A DNA stretch of 64,000 nucleotides from FEN-1297 sp021817845 (GCA_021817845.1 JAKAFW010000009.1:39875-103874); one strand, 5' to 3'; positions 45,368 through 55,298 are shown, counted from the first letter of the stretch. Program-made: numbers and translations. Notes: generated from the letters alone by a model not told the origin.

Positions 45368-48300
45368 TTGGAAAAATTAAAAAAATCTAAACAAAACCTG
45401 GTAGATAAAGATCCAGAGGATTTTAGAAAACTTCTCTTCAAACTTCTCGACGAAAAGATTATTCCGGTGCGATTTCAATCTGTTGTGGAAAATTTTTCAA
45501 CACTTGCTGCTTTTACGACCGATGACAATATAATGCAAAGTCTATTCGCCGAAACTTCTGTTGATGTAATTTTTAGAATTTCTCAAACAGGGAAAATTAT
45601 TTTTATAAGCAATTCGTGCAAGGAAATTTTTGGCTACGAAGTTAATGAGGTACTCGGTAATTCGTTTGTTAATTTCGTATCACGCTCCGAATTAAAAAAA
45701 GCTCTGGGAATTTTATCCAGGCTTTTTCAGGATAAAAAAGTAAAAGATCAAAACTTATCAATAATCCACAAAAATGGAAAACTTATACCAATTGAATTAA
45801 GCGCAAAAATATTTTTACTGGATGGAAAGTATGTAGGACAAGGTACACTTCACGATTTGACCGATAGAATAAAAGCTGAGGAGAAATTAAGAACATCGGA
45901 AAATATATTTAGAAATGTTTGGGAAAAAGCATACGACGGCTTGCGTTTGACCGATGAAAAAGGGATTGTCTTTATGTGCAATCAGGCTTATTCTAAGATG
46001 ATTGGCAAACCAAAATCTGGAATTGAAGGAGAATTCTTTTCTAAAACGTATGCGCCTGAGAATTCTGAAATTGAGCTGAAAAAATATCTCTTTAAGTTTA
46101 AAAATAATGCCTTCCAAAGTAATTTTGAAAAAAGCCCTATTCTTTGGAATGGAGAAAAAATACATTTTGATATTTCTCATTCAATGCTTGAAGGAATTGG
46201 CAATCGGAAATTATTATTGAGCGTCTTCCGCAATATTTCTGAACGGAAAACCCACGAACAATTGTTAAGGAAAAAAGACATTTTACTTCAGGGAATTTCG
46301 GAAGCAACCAAAACATTAATAGCTGTAAATGACCCTAACCTAGGCTTTCCTGCTGCCTTAAAAATATTGGGCATTGCTGCTGCTGTTGACCGTGTTTATG
46401 TTTTTAAGCATAAAGAAAATGAAGATACCGGAGAGATGTTCGTAAGTTTGCTTTATGAATGGGCTTCTCAGGATGTAGAATCCCAAATTGAAGATGCGGC
46501 ATTTCAAAGGCTCTCTTATTCGAGGTTTGAAACTCTAAAGTTTTACGATAATTTTTCTAAAGGAAAATCTCTAAACTTCATAATAAACAACCTGCCGAAA
46601 GAAAATCAGAAAGTTTTTGTTGACGGAAATATTAAATCCATCATCTTAGTCCCTATTATAATCGATGAAAAATATTGGGGCTTTGTTGGCTTTGACGAAT
46701 GTAAAACTGATCGTGTCTGGACTGCAAATGAAGAATCTCTTTTAGTAACTATGTCTTCAATGCTTGGAGCAATAATAAAACGGAATAATATCCAGGAAGA
46801 GCTTCTTAAGAAAAATAGTGAGCTTGACTCCGCAGTTATTAGAGCAGAAGCTGGAGTAAAAGCTAAAAGTGAATTTCTCGCTTTAATGAGCCACGAAATA
46901 AGAACTCCGATGAATGGTGTCATCGGAATGACCGGCTTGCTGTTGGATACTAATTTGGATGACGAGCAACGGGAATATGTAGACACCATTAGGTTAAGCG
47001 GAGACCAACTTCTTGTAATTATAAACGATATCCTTGATTTTTCAAAAATCGAATCAGACAAATTAGAACTTGAAATGCAACCTTTTGATATTCGTGATTG
47101 TATCGAAGATTCGCTTGACTTGCTTGCTTCAAGAGCAAGTGAGAAGGGATTAGATCTTGTTTACCAAGTAGACGTTAGCACTCCAATTTCAATCAAAGGC
47201 GATGTTACACGCCTTAGACAAATATTAACTAACTTAATCAGCAATGCAATTAAGTTCACTGAGGAAGGTGAAATCTTTGTAAGCGTTTCATCTAAGCATA
47301 TCGAGGACGGTCTTTATGAAATTTTGTTTGCGGTTAAAGATACCGGGATGGGAATTCCTGAAGATAAAATGGATAGGTTGTTCAAATCTTTTAGCCAGGT
47401 CGATGCTTCTACAACAAGAACTCATGGTGGTACTGGGCTTGGATTGGCTATCAGTAAACGCCTCGCTGAATTAATGGGGGGTAGGATGTGGGTAGAAAGT
47501 GAATTTGGCAGCGGTTCAACCTTTTATTTTTCAGTCAAAAGCGAAGCAGCTTTATCTCAATCAAAAATTTATTTATACGGACATGTTCCTAAGCTCGCTG
47601 GTAAAAGAATCTTGATTGTTGATGACAATAAAACAAATAGAAGAATTCTGAAAGCACAGGCTGATAGCTGGGGTATGTTTGCGAAGATCGCCGAAAATCC
47701 GCAGTCTGCAATCGAATGGGTTTCACGTGGAGAAGTTTTTGATATTGCCCTTCTCGATTTTCAAATGCCGCAAATGGATGGTTTAACATTAGCGCAAGAA
47801 ATTAGAAAGTTTGATACTGGCAAAGAACTTCCCCTTGTGATTTTAACTTCGATGGGAAAAAAAGAAAATTCTTCTTATGGAGATATAAATCTTTCGGCAT
47901 TCATCAGTAAGCCTATTAAACAAGCTCAGCTTTATGAGACTCTACTTTCGGTTTTATCTGGAACCCCAGCCATAAAAAAGGGGAAAAACAATAATGAAAT
48001 AAAAATAGAATCCGACCTCGCAGAAAGACATCCTCTTAGAATTTTATTAGCCGAAGATAATGCAGTAAATCAAAAAGTTGCTGTTAGGATTTTAGATAAA
48101 ATGGGATTTCGCATTGATGTAGTTGCCAATGGCTTAGAAGCTTTTAATGCAGTAAAAAAAATTCATTACGATGTTGTATTGATGGATATATTAATGCCGG
48201 AAATGGATGGTTATGAGGCAACAAAAAAAATTATTAACGAACTTCAAGCAGACAAACGCCCCAAAATAATAGCTATGACGGCTAATGCAATGCAAGGTGA

Positions 48301-48844
48301 TAAAGAAGATTGTCTAGCTGCCGGAATGGATGATTATATATCTAAACCGATACGGATTGATGAGCTTCAGTTTGCTTTAACTAAATGGAGCGGAATTATT
48401 GACCAGCAAAGAGGCGAGTTAATTTCTAAAACGAAAAAAGAAAAAACCGCCGCTAAAATTATTGACGAAGAAAAGATTACTTTCCTTAACGATATTCAAA
48501 CCGAAAGTGATATAGATTTCCTAATCGAACTTTTTGGAATTTATATTACCGAGCTTCCTAAAAATATTGCAAATATTATTTCTGCTGTTGAAAATAAAGA
48601 CTCTAAAAGCCTTCAGTTTAGCGCTCATAAGTTGAAAGGAAGCAGCGTGACATTAGGAGTCGATTTTGTTTCTGAACTTTGCCATGATCTGGAAACTGCT
48701 GCAAGGGAAGGCAAATTCGATGAGGTAACAAAAAATATGTCTAATAAGCTAGTTCAAAAATTGGAAATAATTATTAAGGAGTTGGAGTTTATAAGAGAAA
48801 AGTATACAAAGCTTCAATCTAAGTTCGGAAGTGATTGGAAATAA
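45368..48844 (+). CDS. Hybrid sensor histidine kinase: PAS-PAS-GAF-HisKA-HATPase-REC-REC-Hpt
   Basis: A 1158-residue phosphorelay protein without transmembrane segments. PAS one is about 55-170, PAS two about 178-300 and a GAF domain about 310-480. HisKA carries His509 (ALMSHEIRTPMNG). HATPase_c is about 615-735 (NLISNAIKFT, KDTGMGIP, GTGLGLAISKRLAELMGG). REC one has Asp797 (LLDFQMPQMDG), REC two has Asp940 (LMDILMPEMDG), and the Hpt domain has His1087 (SAHKLKGSS). The full relay His-Asp-His is in one chain, so only an output regulator is missing. The start is a TTG with GGAAG about 13 bases upstream, so it is uncertain. Signal and output are unknown. Confidence 0.92.
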   Translation: MEKLKKSKQNLVDKDPEDFRKLLFKLLDEKIIPVRFQSVVENFSTLAAFTTDDNIMQSLFAETSVDVIFRISQTGKIIFISNSCKEIFGYEVNEVLGNSFVNFVSRSELKKALGILSRLFQDKKVKDQNLSIIHKNGKLIPIELSAKIFLLDGKYVGQGTLHDLTDRIKAEEKLRTSENIFRNVWEKAYDGLRLTDEKGIVFMCNQAYSKMIGKPKSGIEGEFFSKTYAPENSEIELKKYLFKFKNNAFQSNFEKSPILWNGEKIHFDISHSMLEGIGNRKLLLSVFRNISERKTHEQLLRKKDILLQGISEATKTLIAVNDPNLGFPAALKILGIAAAVDRVYVFKHKENEDTGEMFVSLLYEWASQDVESQIEDAAFQRLSYSRFETLKFYDNFSKGKSLNFIINNLPKENQKVFVDGNIKSIILVPIIIDEKYWGFVGFDECKTDRVWTANEESLLVTMSSMLGAIIKRNNIQEELLKKNSELDSAVIRAEAGVKAKSEFLALMSHEIRTPMNGVIGMTGLLLDTNLDDEQREYVDTIRLSGDQLLVIINDILDFSKIESDKLELEMQPFDIRDCIEDSLDLLASRASEKGLDLVYQVDVSTPISIKGDVTRLRQILTNLISNAIKFTEEGEIFVSVSSKHIEDGLYEILFAVKDTGMGIPEDKMDRLFKSFSQVDASTTRTHGGTGLGLAISKRLAELMGGRMWVESEFGSGSTFYFSVKSEAALSQSKIYLYGHVPKLAGKRILIVDDNKTNRRILKAQADSWGMFAKIAENPQSAIEWVSRGEVFDIALLDFQMPQMDGLTLAQEIRKFDTGKELPLVILTSMGKKENSSYGDINLSAFISKPIKQAQLYETLLSVLSGTPAIKKGKNNNEIKIESDLAERHPLRILLAEDNAVNQKVAVRILDKMGFRIDVVANGLEAFNAVKKIHYDVVLMDILMPEMDGYEATKKIINELQADKRPKIIAMTANAMQGDKEDCLAAGMDDYISKPIRIDELQFALTKWSGIIDQQRGELISKTKKEKTAAKIIDEEKITFLNDIQTESDIDFLIELFGIYITELPKNIANIISAVENKDSKSLQFSAHKLKGSSVTLGVDFVSELCHDLETAAREGKFDEVTKNMSNKLVQKLEIIIKELEFIREKYTKLQSKFGSDWK

Positions 48845-48888
48845 TATAAAGAGATTTTACAAATCCCCGATAAAATGTCTAATGATTC

Positions 48889-49866
48889 ATGAAACAAATT
48901 CCCCGGAATAAAAAAGCTCCTCGTAATAGAACAATATCTATCTCGTTGGAAGAAGAGAGTAAACTTAAAAAGAATCTATTACAGGCTGTCTCTAAACTCT
49001 CACAAGAACAACTTCCAAACAAAATAATAAATCAAGATATTTTTGAGACTATGTGTTTCTTACCTGACAGTTTCATTGATTTATTGTTTATTGATCCACC
49101 ATACAATCTTGATAAAAAATTTAACGGTACTTCGTTTAAGGAAATGGATGAATCTCAATATGAAAATTGGATTGATTCCTGGCTCAGCAAACTTGTTAGA
49201 ATGATTAAACCACATGCATCTATCTATATTTGCGGAGACTGGCGCTCCTCTCAAGCTATCTTAAAAGTCGCCCGAAAATATTTTAATGTCCGTAATCGTA
49301 TTACTTGGGAAAGAGAAAAGGGAAGGGGAGCTAAAACCAACTGGAAAAATTGCTCCGAAGATATTTGGTTCTTTACTGCTTCAGATAAATTTACATTTAA
49401 TATCGAAGATGTGAAGATTAAACGAAAAGTAATTGCCCCCTACAAAAATGAAATTGGCGAGCCTAAAGATTGGGATGATGTTGATGAAGGTAAATTTAGA
49501 ATAACTTTTCCGTCAAATATTTGGACGGATTTAACTGTCCCTTTCTGGTCTATGCCTGAAAATACGGAACACCCTACACAGAAACCGGAAAAACTTTTAG
49601 CAAAAATAATTCTTGCAAGTTCTAATCCAGGCGATTTAGTTTTTGACCCTTTCCTTGGTTCCGGAACTACAGCTGTTGTAGCAAAAAAACTCGGTAGAAA
49701 TTATAGCGGAATTGAACTGGATGAATATTACTGCTGCCTTGCTGAAAAAAGATTGAGGGCAGCAGAAAATGATAAGTCAATTCAAGGTTATGAAAATGGA
49801 GTTTTTTGGGAAAGGAATTCATTAAAGGAACGTAAACAAAATAATAAAGTTATAAAACTAAAATAA
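48889..49866 (+). CDS. Orphan DNA methyltransferase, beta-class N4/N6 type
   Basis: A 325-residue amino-methyltransferase. Catalytic motif IV DPPYN (69-73) comes first and the SAM-binding motif I VFDPFLGSGTT (251-261) near the end, the beta-class order, with TEHPTQKP (226-233) before motif I. DPPY fits either adenine-N6 or cytosine-N4. A basic N-terminal extension (KQIPRNKKAPRNR) precedes it. No restriction enzyme or specificity gene is nearby, so it is either an orphan regulatory methylase or a relic of a system. It follows the hybrid kinase with a 44-base gap on the same strand. The recognition sequence cannot be read. Confidence 0.88.
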   Translation: MKQIPRNKKAPRNRTISISLEEESKLKKNLLQAVSKLSQEQLPNKIINQDIFETMCFLPDSFIDLLFIDPPYNLDKKFNGTSFKEMDESQYENWIDSWLSKLVRMIKPHASIYICGDWRSSQAILKVARKYFNVRNRITWEREKGRGAKTNWKNCSEDIWFFTASDKFTFNIEDVKIKRKVIAPYKNEIGEPKDWDDVDEGKFRITFPSNIWTDLTVPFWSMPENTEHPTQKPEKLLAKIILASSNPGDLVFDPFLGSGTTAVVAKKLGRNYSGIELDEYYCCLAEKRLRAAENDKSIQGYENGVFWERNSLKERKQNNKVIKLK

Positions 49867-49946
49867 ATATAAAATTTTCCTTCATTAAAACTTGATCTAT
49901 AGTAATAATTTATCAATCTTTACAATTCATTAAAAATAAACTTTTT

Positions 49947-50032
49947 GGGCGCCGGTTAACAGATAAGTGCCTAACCCCGTCAGATCCGGAAGGAAGCAGC
50001 GGTAAGCATGCAGTTTGTGTAGCCGGTCGCCC
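49947..50032 (+). ncRNA. ffs: Signal recognition particle RNA (4.5S-type, small bacterial SRP RNA)
   Basis: The conserved apical domain is present: CAGATCCGGAAGGAAGCAGC (49981-50000), which forms the GGAA tetraloop and the asymmetric loop bound by Ffh. The ends pair: GGGCG (49947-49951) with CGCCC (50028-50032), plus an inner CCGGT/GCCGG region. A TTTTTT run follows at 50033, a built-in terminator. The length of about 86 bases fits the short form without the Alu domain. It is expressed from its own promoter upstream. Confidence 0.93.
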
Positions 50033-50036
50033 TTTT

Positions 50037-50519
50037 TTATTTATTAAAAATGCCTGCCGGAATTAAAAATTCTAAAATCCCTCTTGAAGGATGCACCTTG
50101 TTATGAAAAAAAATCTTTGCAATTGCTGCCTTCTTGAAATCTACATTAGCGCCGTTTGTCGAAATTAAATTTGAAACGTGTTCGGAAAAATCCGGTTGAT
50201 GTCCTACAAATGCAACATTTGCCGCTTCTAATGAATTGGCAATTTCGATAATGCTGTCCGTCCTGCTTCCGGCAGAAAGTTTTTTATCGACTATAATTTC
50301 ATTCTTAATTTCAAAATATTCTGCAATTATCTGCGCCGTCTGTAAAGCCCTTGCAAACGGGGATGAAATTAAATAATCGAAAGGAATAATATAATCTTTC
50401 CAGGCTAGCGCTGCGTTTTTTAACTTAACTTTACCTGTGTTTGTAAGCTCTCTGTCAAAATCTTTTTTGTTGAACGACGATTTTTCTGCCTCACCATGCC
50501 GGATTAAATAAATGTTCAT
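50037..50519 (-). CDS. sixA: Phosphohistidine phosphatase SixA-type (histidine phosphatase superfamily)
   Basis: A 160-residue protein with the RHG motif at the very start (IYLIRHGEAEKSSFN), the second Arg in ISSPFARALQTAQII, and the family His in FVGHQPDFSEHV. SixA-type enzymes remove phosphate from His in Hpt domains. The only Hpt domain in this window belongs to the hybrid kinase about 1.2 kb upstream, which makes a link possible but unproven. It is a minus-strand gene convergent with the SRP RNA. Confidence 0.85.
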   Translation of the reverse strand: MNIYLIRHGEAEKSSFNKKDFDRELTNTGKVKLKNAALAWKDYIIPFDYLISSPFARALQTAQIIAEYFEIKNEIIVDKKLSAGSRTDSIIEIANSLEAANVAFVGHQPDFSEHVSNLISTNGANVDFKKAAIAKIFFHNKVHPSRGILEFLIPAGIFNK

Positions 50520-50716
50520 ATTACCTTTAAAAATAATTATTATAGTATTATCATAAAAATTTTTGCTTTTAATGCTAAAATTATTTTTATCCGTCGCGAC
50601 GGATAAATTTTCCCGAAAGTTTAATCAAAATTATGTGTCATTTCACTTATTTGAACGAAATAATATTATTTTTGCCTTAAAATCTTAACCTTAATTCAAA
50701 ATTCCTTCAATATGTT

Positions 50717-51907
50717 TCAGCATTCTATTGCAAATGAATTAATAATATTTTGAAATATATCCTTATACTCATTGTAAGTATATTTTGATGCTTGAAGTAT
50801 TAGCAAATATTTTTTTGTCCCGCAAGAATACTCAAAAAATTGAACGAAGTCTTTCTTTAACTCAATTTTACCTGAATAACGAACACGGTATTTGCCTGCG
50901 GTTATCTTATCTAAATTGTAGTTGACAAACATTTCGGCCGAATCTTCCGCCGGAATCATTATAACTGTAATTGAAGCGCCAATTGTTTCGTTGATATATC
51001 TCGTACCTTTTATCTCTTCCTTTAAGAAAGAAGTAATCGATATATTTTTAAGAGTTCTCCAGTTATCAGTTAGCGTTAACGAAAATCCCTCATTATTCAT
51101 CGCATTTGCTGTTGTCTTAAGTGTATCAATGCCCGTGTCTATCCCGACGGATTCTAACTCCGATTTAAAATCTGTAATTTCTTGAATTCCGGATATATCC
51201 TTAAAATTTCTTATCTGATCGACTACAAAGTTTGAAAAAATATTTTGCGTGCTTGCAAATCTTCTTTCTGAATAATTATAGTTAAAGGCATCTGACTTAC
51301 CTAAAATAGGAGATTGCTTAGAACTTGTTATATCCGTTAAAATCCTGTCGCTTGAAATTTTTGTAATCAATTGAGTAAAAATATTCTTTGGAGAAATTAA
51401 CTTTGTGTAATCGCGAAACACCAAAAAAACCGATGAGTCTGTTACTTGGTAAAGTGATACCCGGTTCAATTCAAAAATATTTCTTGATTTGAAATCTTCA
51501 ACAACTTTAAGATACTCCCGGGTTTTTAGTTTTATGATTGACTGACTTATATATCCGTTAAGAGATTTATCTAACAAAAGTAAATTTAAATCTGAATCAT
51601 AAATTGCTAATCGGTTGTATATTGGGTTCGGATAGGCAAGGAGAACTGTAAAATATTTTTTGCCGGACGGAGTAAAAATGTTGCCAACTTCTAAGTTGTT
51701 ATAGTTCCCGTTTACAGGGAGAGAAAGATTGATTAAATTAGATAACGATGAATCAGTTTTCGCATTTCCATTAATTGCTTGAGTTATCAAAATTTTCAAA
51801 GCTGGTACAGACATTTCCATACGCTCCGGTTTGCGTCTGAAATAAGAACAGCCATCAACCAGAATTACGCTAATAAGTATTATAAAAAAAATTCTTTTCA
51901 TATTCAT
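50717..51907 (-). CDS. Lipoprotein of unknown function
   Basis: A 396-residue protein with a lipoprotein signal peptide: hydrophobic stretch IFFIILISVILV followed by the lipobox VDGC, which places the lipidated Cys at about residue 20. After it comes SYFRRKPERMEMS. The rest is globular, with no domain I recognise. There is a second Met at residue 3, so the start may be three codons later. It lies between uvrC and sixA on the same strand, 44 bases after uvrC. The C-terminal part (KKYLLILQASKYTYNEYKD) looks like a small alpha/beta module. Probably anchored in a membrane facing the periplasm. Confidence 0.75.
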   Translation of the reverse strand: MNMKRIFFIILISVILVDGCSYFRRKPERMEMSVPALKILITQAINGNAKTDSSLSNLINLSLPVNGNYNNLEVGNIFTPSGKKYFTVLLAYPNPIYNRLAIYDSDLNLLLLDKSLNGYISQSIIKLKTREYLKVVEDFKSRNIFELNRVSLYQVTDSSVFLVFRDYTKLISPKNIFTQLITKISSDRILTDITSSKQSPILGKSDAFNYNYSERRFASTQNIFSNFVVDQIRNFKDISGIQEITDFKSELESVGIDTGIDTLKTTANAMNNEGFSLTLTDNWRTLKNISITSFLKEEIKGTRYINETIGASITVIMIPAEDSAEMFVNYNLDKITAGKYRVRYSGKIELKKDFVQFFEYSCGTKKYLLILQASKYTYNEYKDIFQNIINSFAIEC

Positions 51908-51951
51908 TTGTAGTATGAAATTTAATAAAAAATATCATTTTTTTAATTACC

Positions 51952-53775
51952 TCAATTTTTATTTTTGTCAAAATAATTAATAATTAGCTCAGCTTTTTGT
52001 TTACCGACCACTTTTGAAAGTTTATTATAGTCAGCCGCTTTAATTCCATCCACGCTTCCCAATTCCTTTAATAATCTTTGAGCGATAGAATTTCCAATTC
52101 CTTTTATTTCTGTCAATTCAGTCTTTAGGGTTCGTTTGTCTCGCCTATTCCGGTGAAATGTAATTGCAAACCTGTGCGCTTCATCTCTTACCTGTTGAAG
52201 TAACTTTAGCCCTGAAGAGGTTTTGGGAATTGATGCTGGTTCCGTCTGTCCCGGAAAAAATACCTCTTCCAATCTTTTCGCCAATCCGATAATATTGTAT
52301 TTGCGAAAACCAAGTTCATCTAAAATTTCAACTGCGCTTGATAACTGCCCCTTTCCTCCGTCTACCATTATAAGTTCCGGAAGACTTCCTTTCTCTTCAA
52401 GTAATCTCGAATACCTTCTCCTTATCACTTCCTGCATGCTCAAAAAATCGTTAGGTCCTTCTACCTCTTTAATAATAAATTTCCGGTATAAACTTTTTTT
52501 AGGCCTTCCGTCTTCAAATACTACCATGCTTGCAACCGTATCTGTCCCTTGCAGGTTAGAAATATCGAAGCATTCAATGTTTCTCGGTAGCACATTTAAC
52601 CTTAAATCTCTTTGCAAAGCAGCCAGTACATGGGGAACGTGACCTTCCCGCTTCATCTTCTGTAATTGGATTTCTTTTAATTGAAGCGTTGCATTTTCCT
52701 TACACATTCTTAAAAGAGAAAATGTATTGCCGCGTTTGGGGATCAAGAATTTTATTTTTCTTTCCGCCTTTATATTCAACCAATCATTTAAAAGTAAAAA
52801 ATCGGAAGGTTCTGTTTCCAAAACAATTTCATCAGGAATTTCTACAAACTCAGTGTAATAGAATTTAATTGACGAGGCGTAAAGATTTGCAAGTTCTTCT
52901 CCTTCATCCAAGCTTAAATGCAATTGTTTTTTCCCCACAAGCTTACCGGTTCTGACGTTGAAAATTGTGCAAGCACAATCTCTTCCTTCATAAGCAATTG
53001 AAATTATGTCGCGATCTTCCAAATTTTCACTTACAATTTTTTGCTTAGAGACTATTGCCATAAGCTGATTCAATTTGTCTCTTACTTCGGCGGCTTTTTC
53101 AAAATTCAAATCGTCAACGGCGTTTTGCATTTTATTATTTAACTCTTTAATAAGATCATCAGTTTTTCCCTTTAATAACTTAACAACCTCATTAACCATC
53201 TCGTTGTACGCAATTTCTGAAATTAAATCCTCGCAAGGACCGTCGCACTTTTTTATGTGATAATCAAGACATACTTTGAATTTTTTCTTTTCAATGTTTT
53301 CTCTTGTCAAATCTAATTTGCAGCTTCTGATCTTGAAAATTTGGTTGATAGTCCGAAGCGAAGCTTTCATATTTTTAACGTCTGTGTAAGGACCAAAATA
53401 TTTTGATCCGTCTCTAATAACTCTGCGCGTCGGGTATACCCGGGGGAAAGGTTCTTTAGTAACTTTAATAAATGGGTAAGATTTGTCGTCCTTCAAATTG
53501 ACATTGTAGCGTGGTTTTAATTCCTTTATTAAATTATTTTCAAGTACCAACGCTTCAATTTCATTGTCGGTTGTTATTATCTGTAAATCCGCTATTTTAT
53601 TTACAAGCGCAAGAGTTTTGGGAGATATGACTCCGTTGTGGAAATAACTCCTTACACGGTTCTTCAGGTTTATTGCTTTCCCAACATAAATCACCTTTCC
53701 CTTGTCGTTCATATATTGATAAACGCCAGGGCTGCCCGGAAGGTTTTTTATTTTTGTTTTAAGGTTTGAATTCAT
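51952..53775 (-). CDS. uvrC: UvrABC system protein C (excinuclease subunit)
   Basis: A 607-residue UvrC. The N-terminal GIY-YIG nuclease is about 8-95 (GSPGVYQYMNDKGKVIYVGK). A Cys-rich region follows (KVCLDYHIKKCDGPC). The UVR domain is about 200-235 (NFEKAAEVRDKL). The C-terminal RNase-H-like nuclease contains ECFDISNLQGTDTVASMVVF and LIMVDGGKGQLSSA, and tandem helix-hairpin-helix motifs end the protein (LTEIKGIGNSIAQRLL). It makes both incisions in nucleotide excision repair. The length is normal. It is separated from glgC upstream by a hairpin. Confidence 0.96.
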   Translation of the reverse strand: MNSNLKTKIKNLPGSPGVYQYMNDKGKVIYVGKAINLKNRVRSYFHNGVISPKTLALVNKIADLQIITTDNEIEALVLENNLIKELKPRYNVNLKDDKSYPFIKVTKEPFPRVYPTRRVIRDGSKYFGPYTDVKNMKASLRTINQIFKIRSCKLDLTRENIEKKKFKVCLDYHIKKCDGPCEDLISEIAYNEMVNEVVKLLKGKTDDLIKELNNKMQNAVDDLNFEKAAEVRDKLNQLMAIVSKQKIVSENLEDRDIISIAYEGRDCACTIFNVRTGKLVGKKQLHLSLDEGEELANLYASSIKFYYTEFVEIPDEIVLETEPSDFLLLNDWLNIKAERKIKFLIPKRGNTFSLLRMCKENATLQLKEIQLQKMKREGHVPHVLAALQRDLRLNVLPRNIECFDISNLQGTDTVASMVVFEDGRPKKSLYRKFIIKEVEGPNDFLSMQEVIRRRYSRLLEEKGSLPELIMVDGGKGQLSSAVEILDELGFRKYNIIGLAKRLEEVFFPGQTEPASIPKTSSGLKLLQQVRDEAHRFAITFHRNRRDKRTLKTELTEIKGIGNSIAQRLLKELGSVDGIKAADYNKLSKVVGKQKAELIINYFDKNKN

Positions 53776-53799
53776 CTCGTATAAAATTGATTTTAATTT

Positions 53800-53838
53800 A
53801 AAAAATCTATCTGATAAAATATATTAAATAGATTTTTT
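53800..53838 (-). terminator. Terminator of glgC
   Basis: A perfect 11-bp inverted repeat AAAAAATCTAT (53800-53810) / ATAGATTTTTT (53828-53838), loop 17. On the minus strand it follows glgC by about 47 bases and ends with a run of T. The low GC of the stem keeps confidence moderate. Confidence 0.55.
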
Positions 53839-53884
53839 AAGAAATGACCTTAGACATGAGTAATCTCTTCATCTTAAAATTTAA

Positions 53885-55129
53885 TTAAGTTGATAAAATT
53901 TGATTCTTACTTATTACGACTATTCCGCTTTCGGTAACATGGAATTTCTTTTTATCCACTTCAAGGTCAAAGCCAATTTCATAACCCTCAGGCACAAGCA
54001 CATTCTTATCGATAATTGTTCTCCTTATTCGTGCATGCCTACCTATATTGCAATTGTTCATTATGATTGAATCTGTAATGTAACTAAAGCTATTAACCTT
54101 AACATTCGGTCCAAGCAACGATCTCTCTACTAAGCCTCCGGAAACAATTGTACCGTCACAAATTAAAGAGTTTAATGTTCTTCCGACTCTTTCTCCTTCA
54201 TGCGAAACTGTCTTTGCTGGCGGCGCCTGGTACTGATACGTGCGCATTGGCCAATCGTTATCGTAAAAGTTAAATTCCGGAGTGACGCTTATTAAATCCA
54301 TGCTTGCTTCGTAATAACTATCGATTGTGCCTATGTCTTTCCAGTAAGGTTTCGTCTTATTATTTTCGTCATAAAATTTATAAGCAAAAACATTTCTTCC
54401 TGATTTTATCATGTATGGAAGAACGTCTTTACCAAAATCGTGCGCTTTTAATTTTTGAGTTTCCATTTCCAAAAATACATCGCGCAAAACATTTGCGTTG
54501 AAAACATAAATTGCCATACTAACAAAGCAAAAACCTGGTTGATCTGGGATCTCTTGCGGATCTGCAGGCTTTTCGGTAAATGATTTGACAGCATATTTGT
54601 CGTCAACACTTACTATACCGAAACGCGAAGCCTCCTCCACTGGCACTTCTATGCACGCCATAGAAAGATCAGCTTTAACATCAACATGATACTGAAGCAT
54701 TTTTAAATAATCCATTTTATAAATATGATCGCCGCTTAAAATCAAAACCCACTTTGCTTTTTTATCCGTTGAAAACAAGTTTAAATTTTGATAAATGGCG
54801 TTTGCAGTTCCCATATACCATTCATTATTTAATTTTCTCTGCGGAGGAATCGAATAAATATATTCACCGAGTTCCGGATTAAATATACTCCATGCCTCAA
54901 AAACATGTTGGTTAAGCGAATCGGATTTATATTGCGTTAATATGTAAACTCTTCTTAAACCGGAATTAAGACAGTTTGATAATGCAAAATCAATTATTCT
55001 ATACTTCCCGCCGAACGGAACCGATGGTTTTCCTCGATGTGCCGTAAGTGGATAAAGTCTTTCGCCTTGACCACCAGCCAATAACATCGTTATTGTGTCT
55101 CTGAGAATCGACGAACCAGGGAAAGTCAT
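53885..55129 (-). CDS. glgC: Glucose-1-phosphate adenylyltransferase
   Basis: A 414-residue nucleotidyltransferase: LAGGQGERLYPLTAHRGKPSVPF carries the nucleotide loop (split here: LAGGQGERLYPL and GKPSVPFGGKYRIIDF). Further motifs are SNCLNSGLRRVYILTQY, LSGDHIYKMDY and GFCFVSMAIYVF. A left-handed beta-helix domain ends the chain. It makes ADP-glucose from glucose-1-phosphate and ATP for glycogen synthesis. The start has GGAGG four bases upstream, the clearest SD in this region. Its promoter should lie in the 169-bp divergent gap to the M1 peptidase gene. No glgA or glgB is nearby. Confidence 0.95.
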   Translation of the reverse strand: MTFPGSSILRDTITMLLAGGQGERLYPLTAHRGKPSVPFGGKYRIIDFALSNCLNSGLRRVYILTQYKSDSLNQHVFEAWSIFNPELGEYIYSIPPQRKLNNEWYMGTANAIYQNLNLFSTDKKAKWVLILSGDHIYKMDYLKMLQYHVDVKADLSMACIEVPVEEASRFGIVSVDDKYAVKSFTEKPADPQEIPDQPGFCFVSMAIYVFNANVLRDVFLEMETQKLKAHDFGKDVLPYMIKSGRNVFAYKFYDENNKTKPYWKDIGTIDSYYEASMDLISVTPEFNFYDNDWPMRTYQYQAPPAKTVSHEGERVGRTLNSLICDGTIVSGGLVERSLLGPNVKVNSFSYITDSIIMNNCNIGRHARIRRTIIDKNVLVPEGYEIGFDLEVDKKKFHVTESGIVVISKNQILST

Positions 55130-55298
55130 ATTTCCTCCTTATTTTTTGTCCAATATATCTAAATATGGATTGTTTGGCAATTAGACTATTTGTTAATTTT
55201 ACACTGTTTTTTAGACTCTTTAAAAATAATTGTAATATTGAGAATTGCAAATTCTATTTGTAGTATTTAATGATTTTTTAACTTAAGCAATTTTTTCG

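Noticed and set aside
48889..50032. A defence island around the DNA methyltransferase
   Set aside because: Its neighbours are a sensor kinase, SRP RNA, sixA and uvrC. No nuclease, specificity subunit, toxin or helicase typical of a defence system is present.
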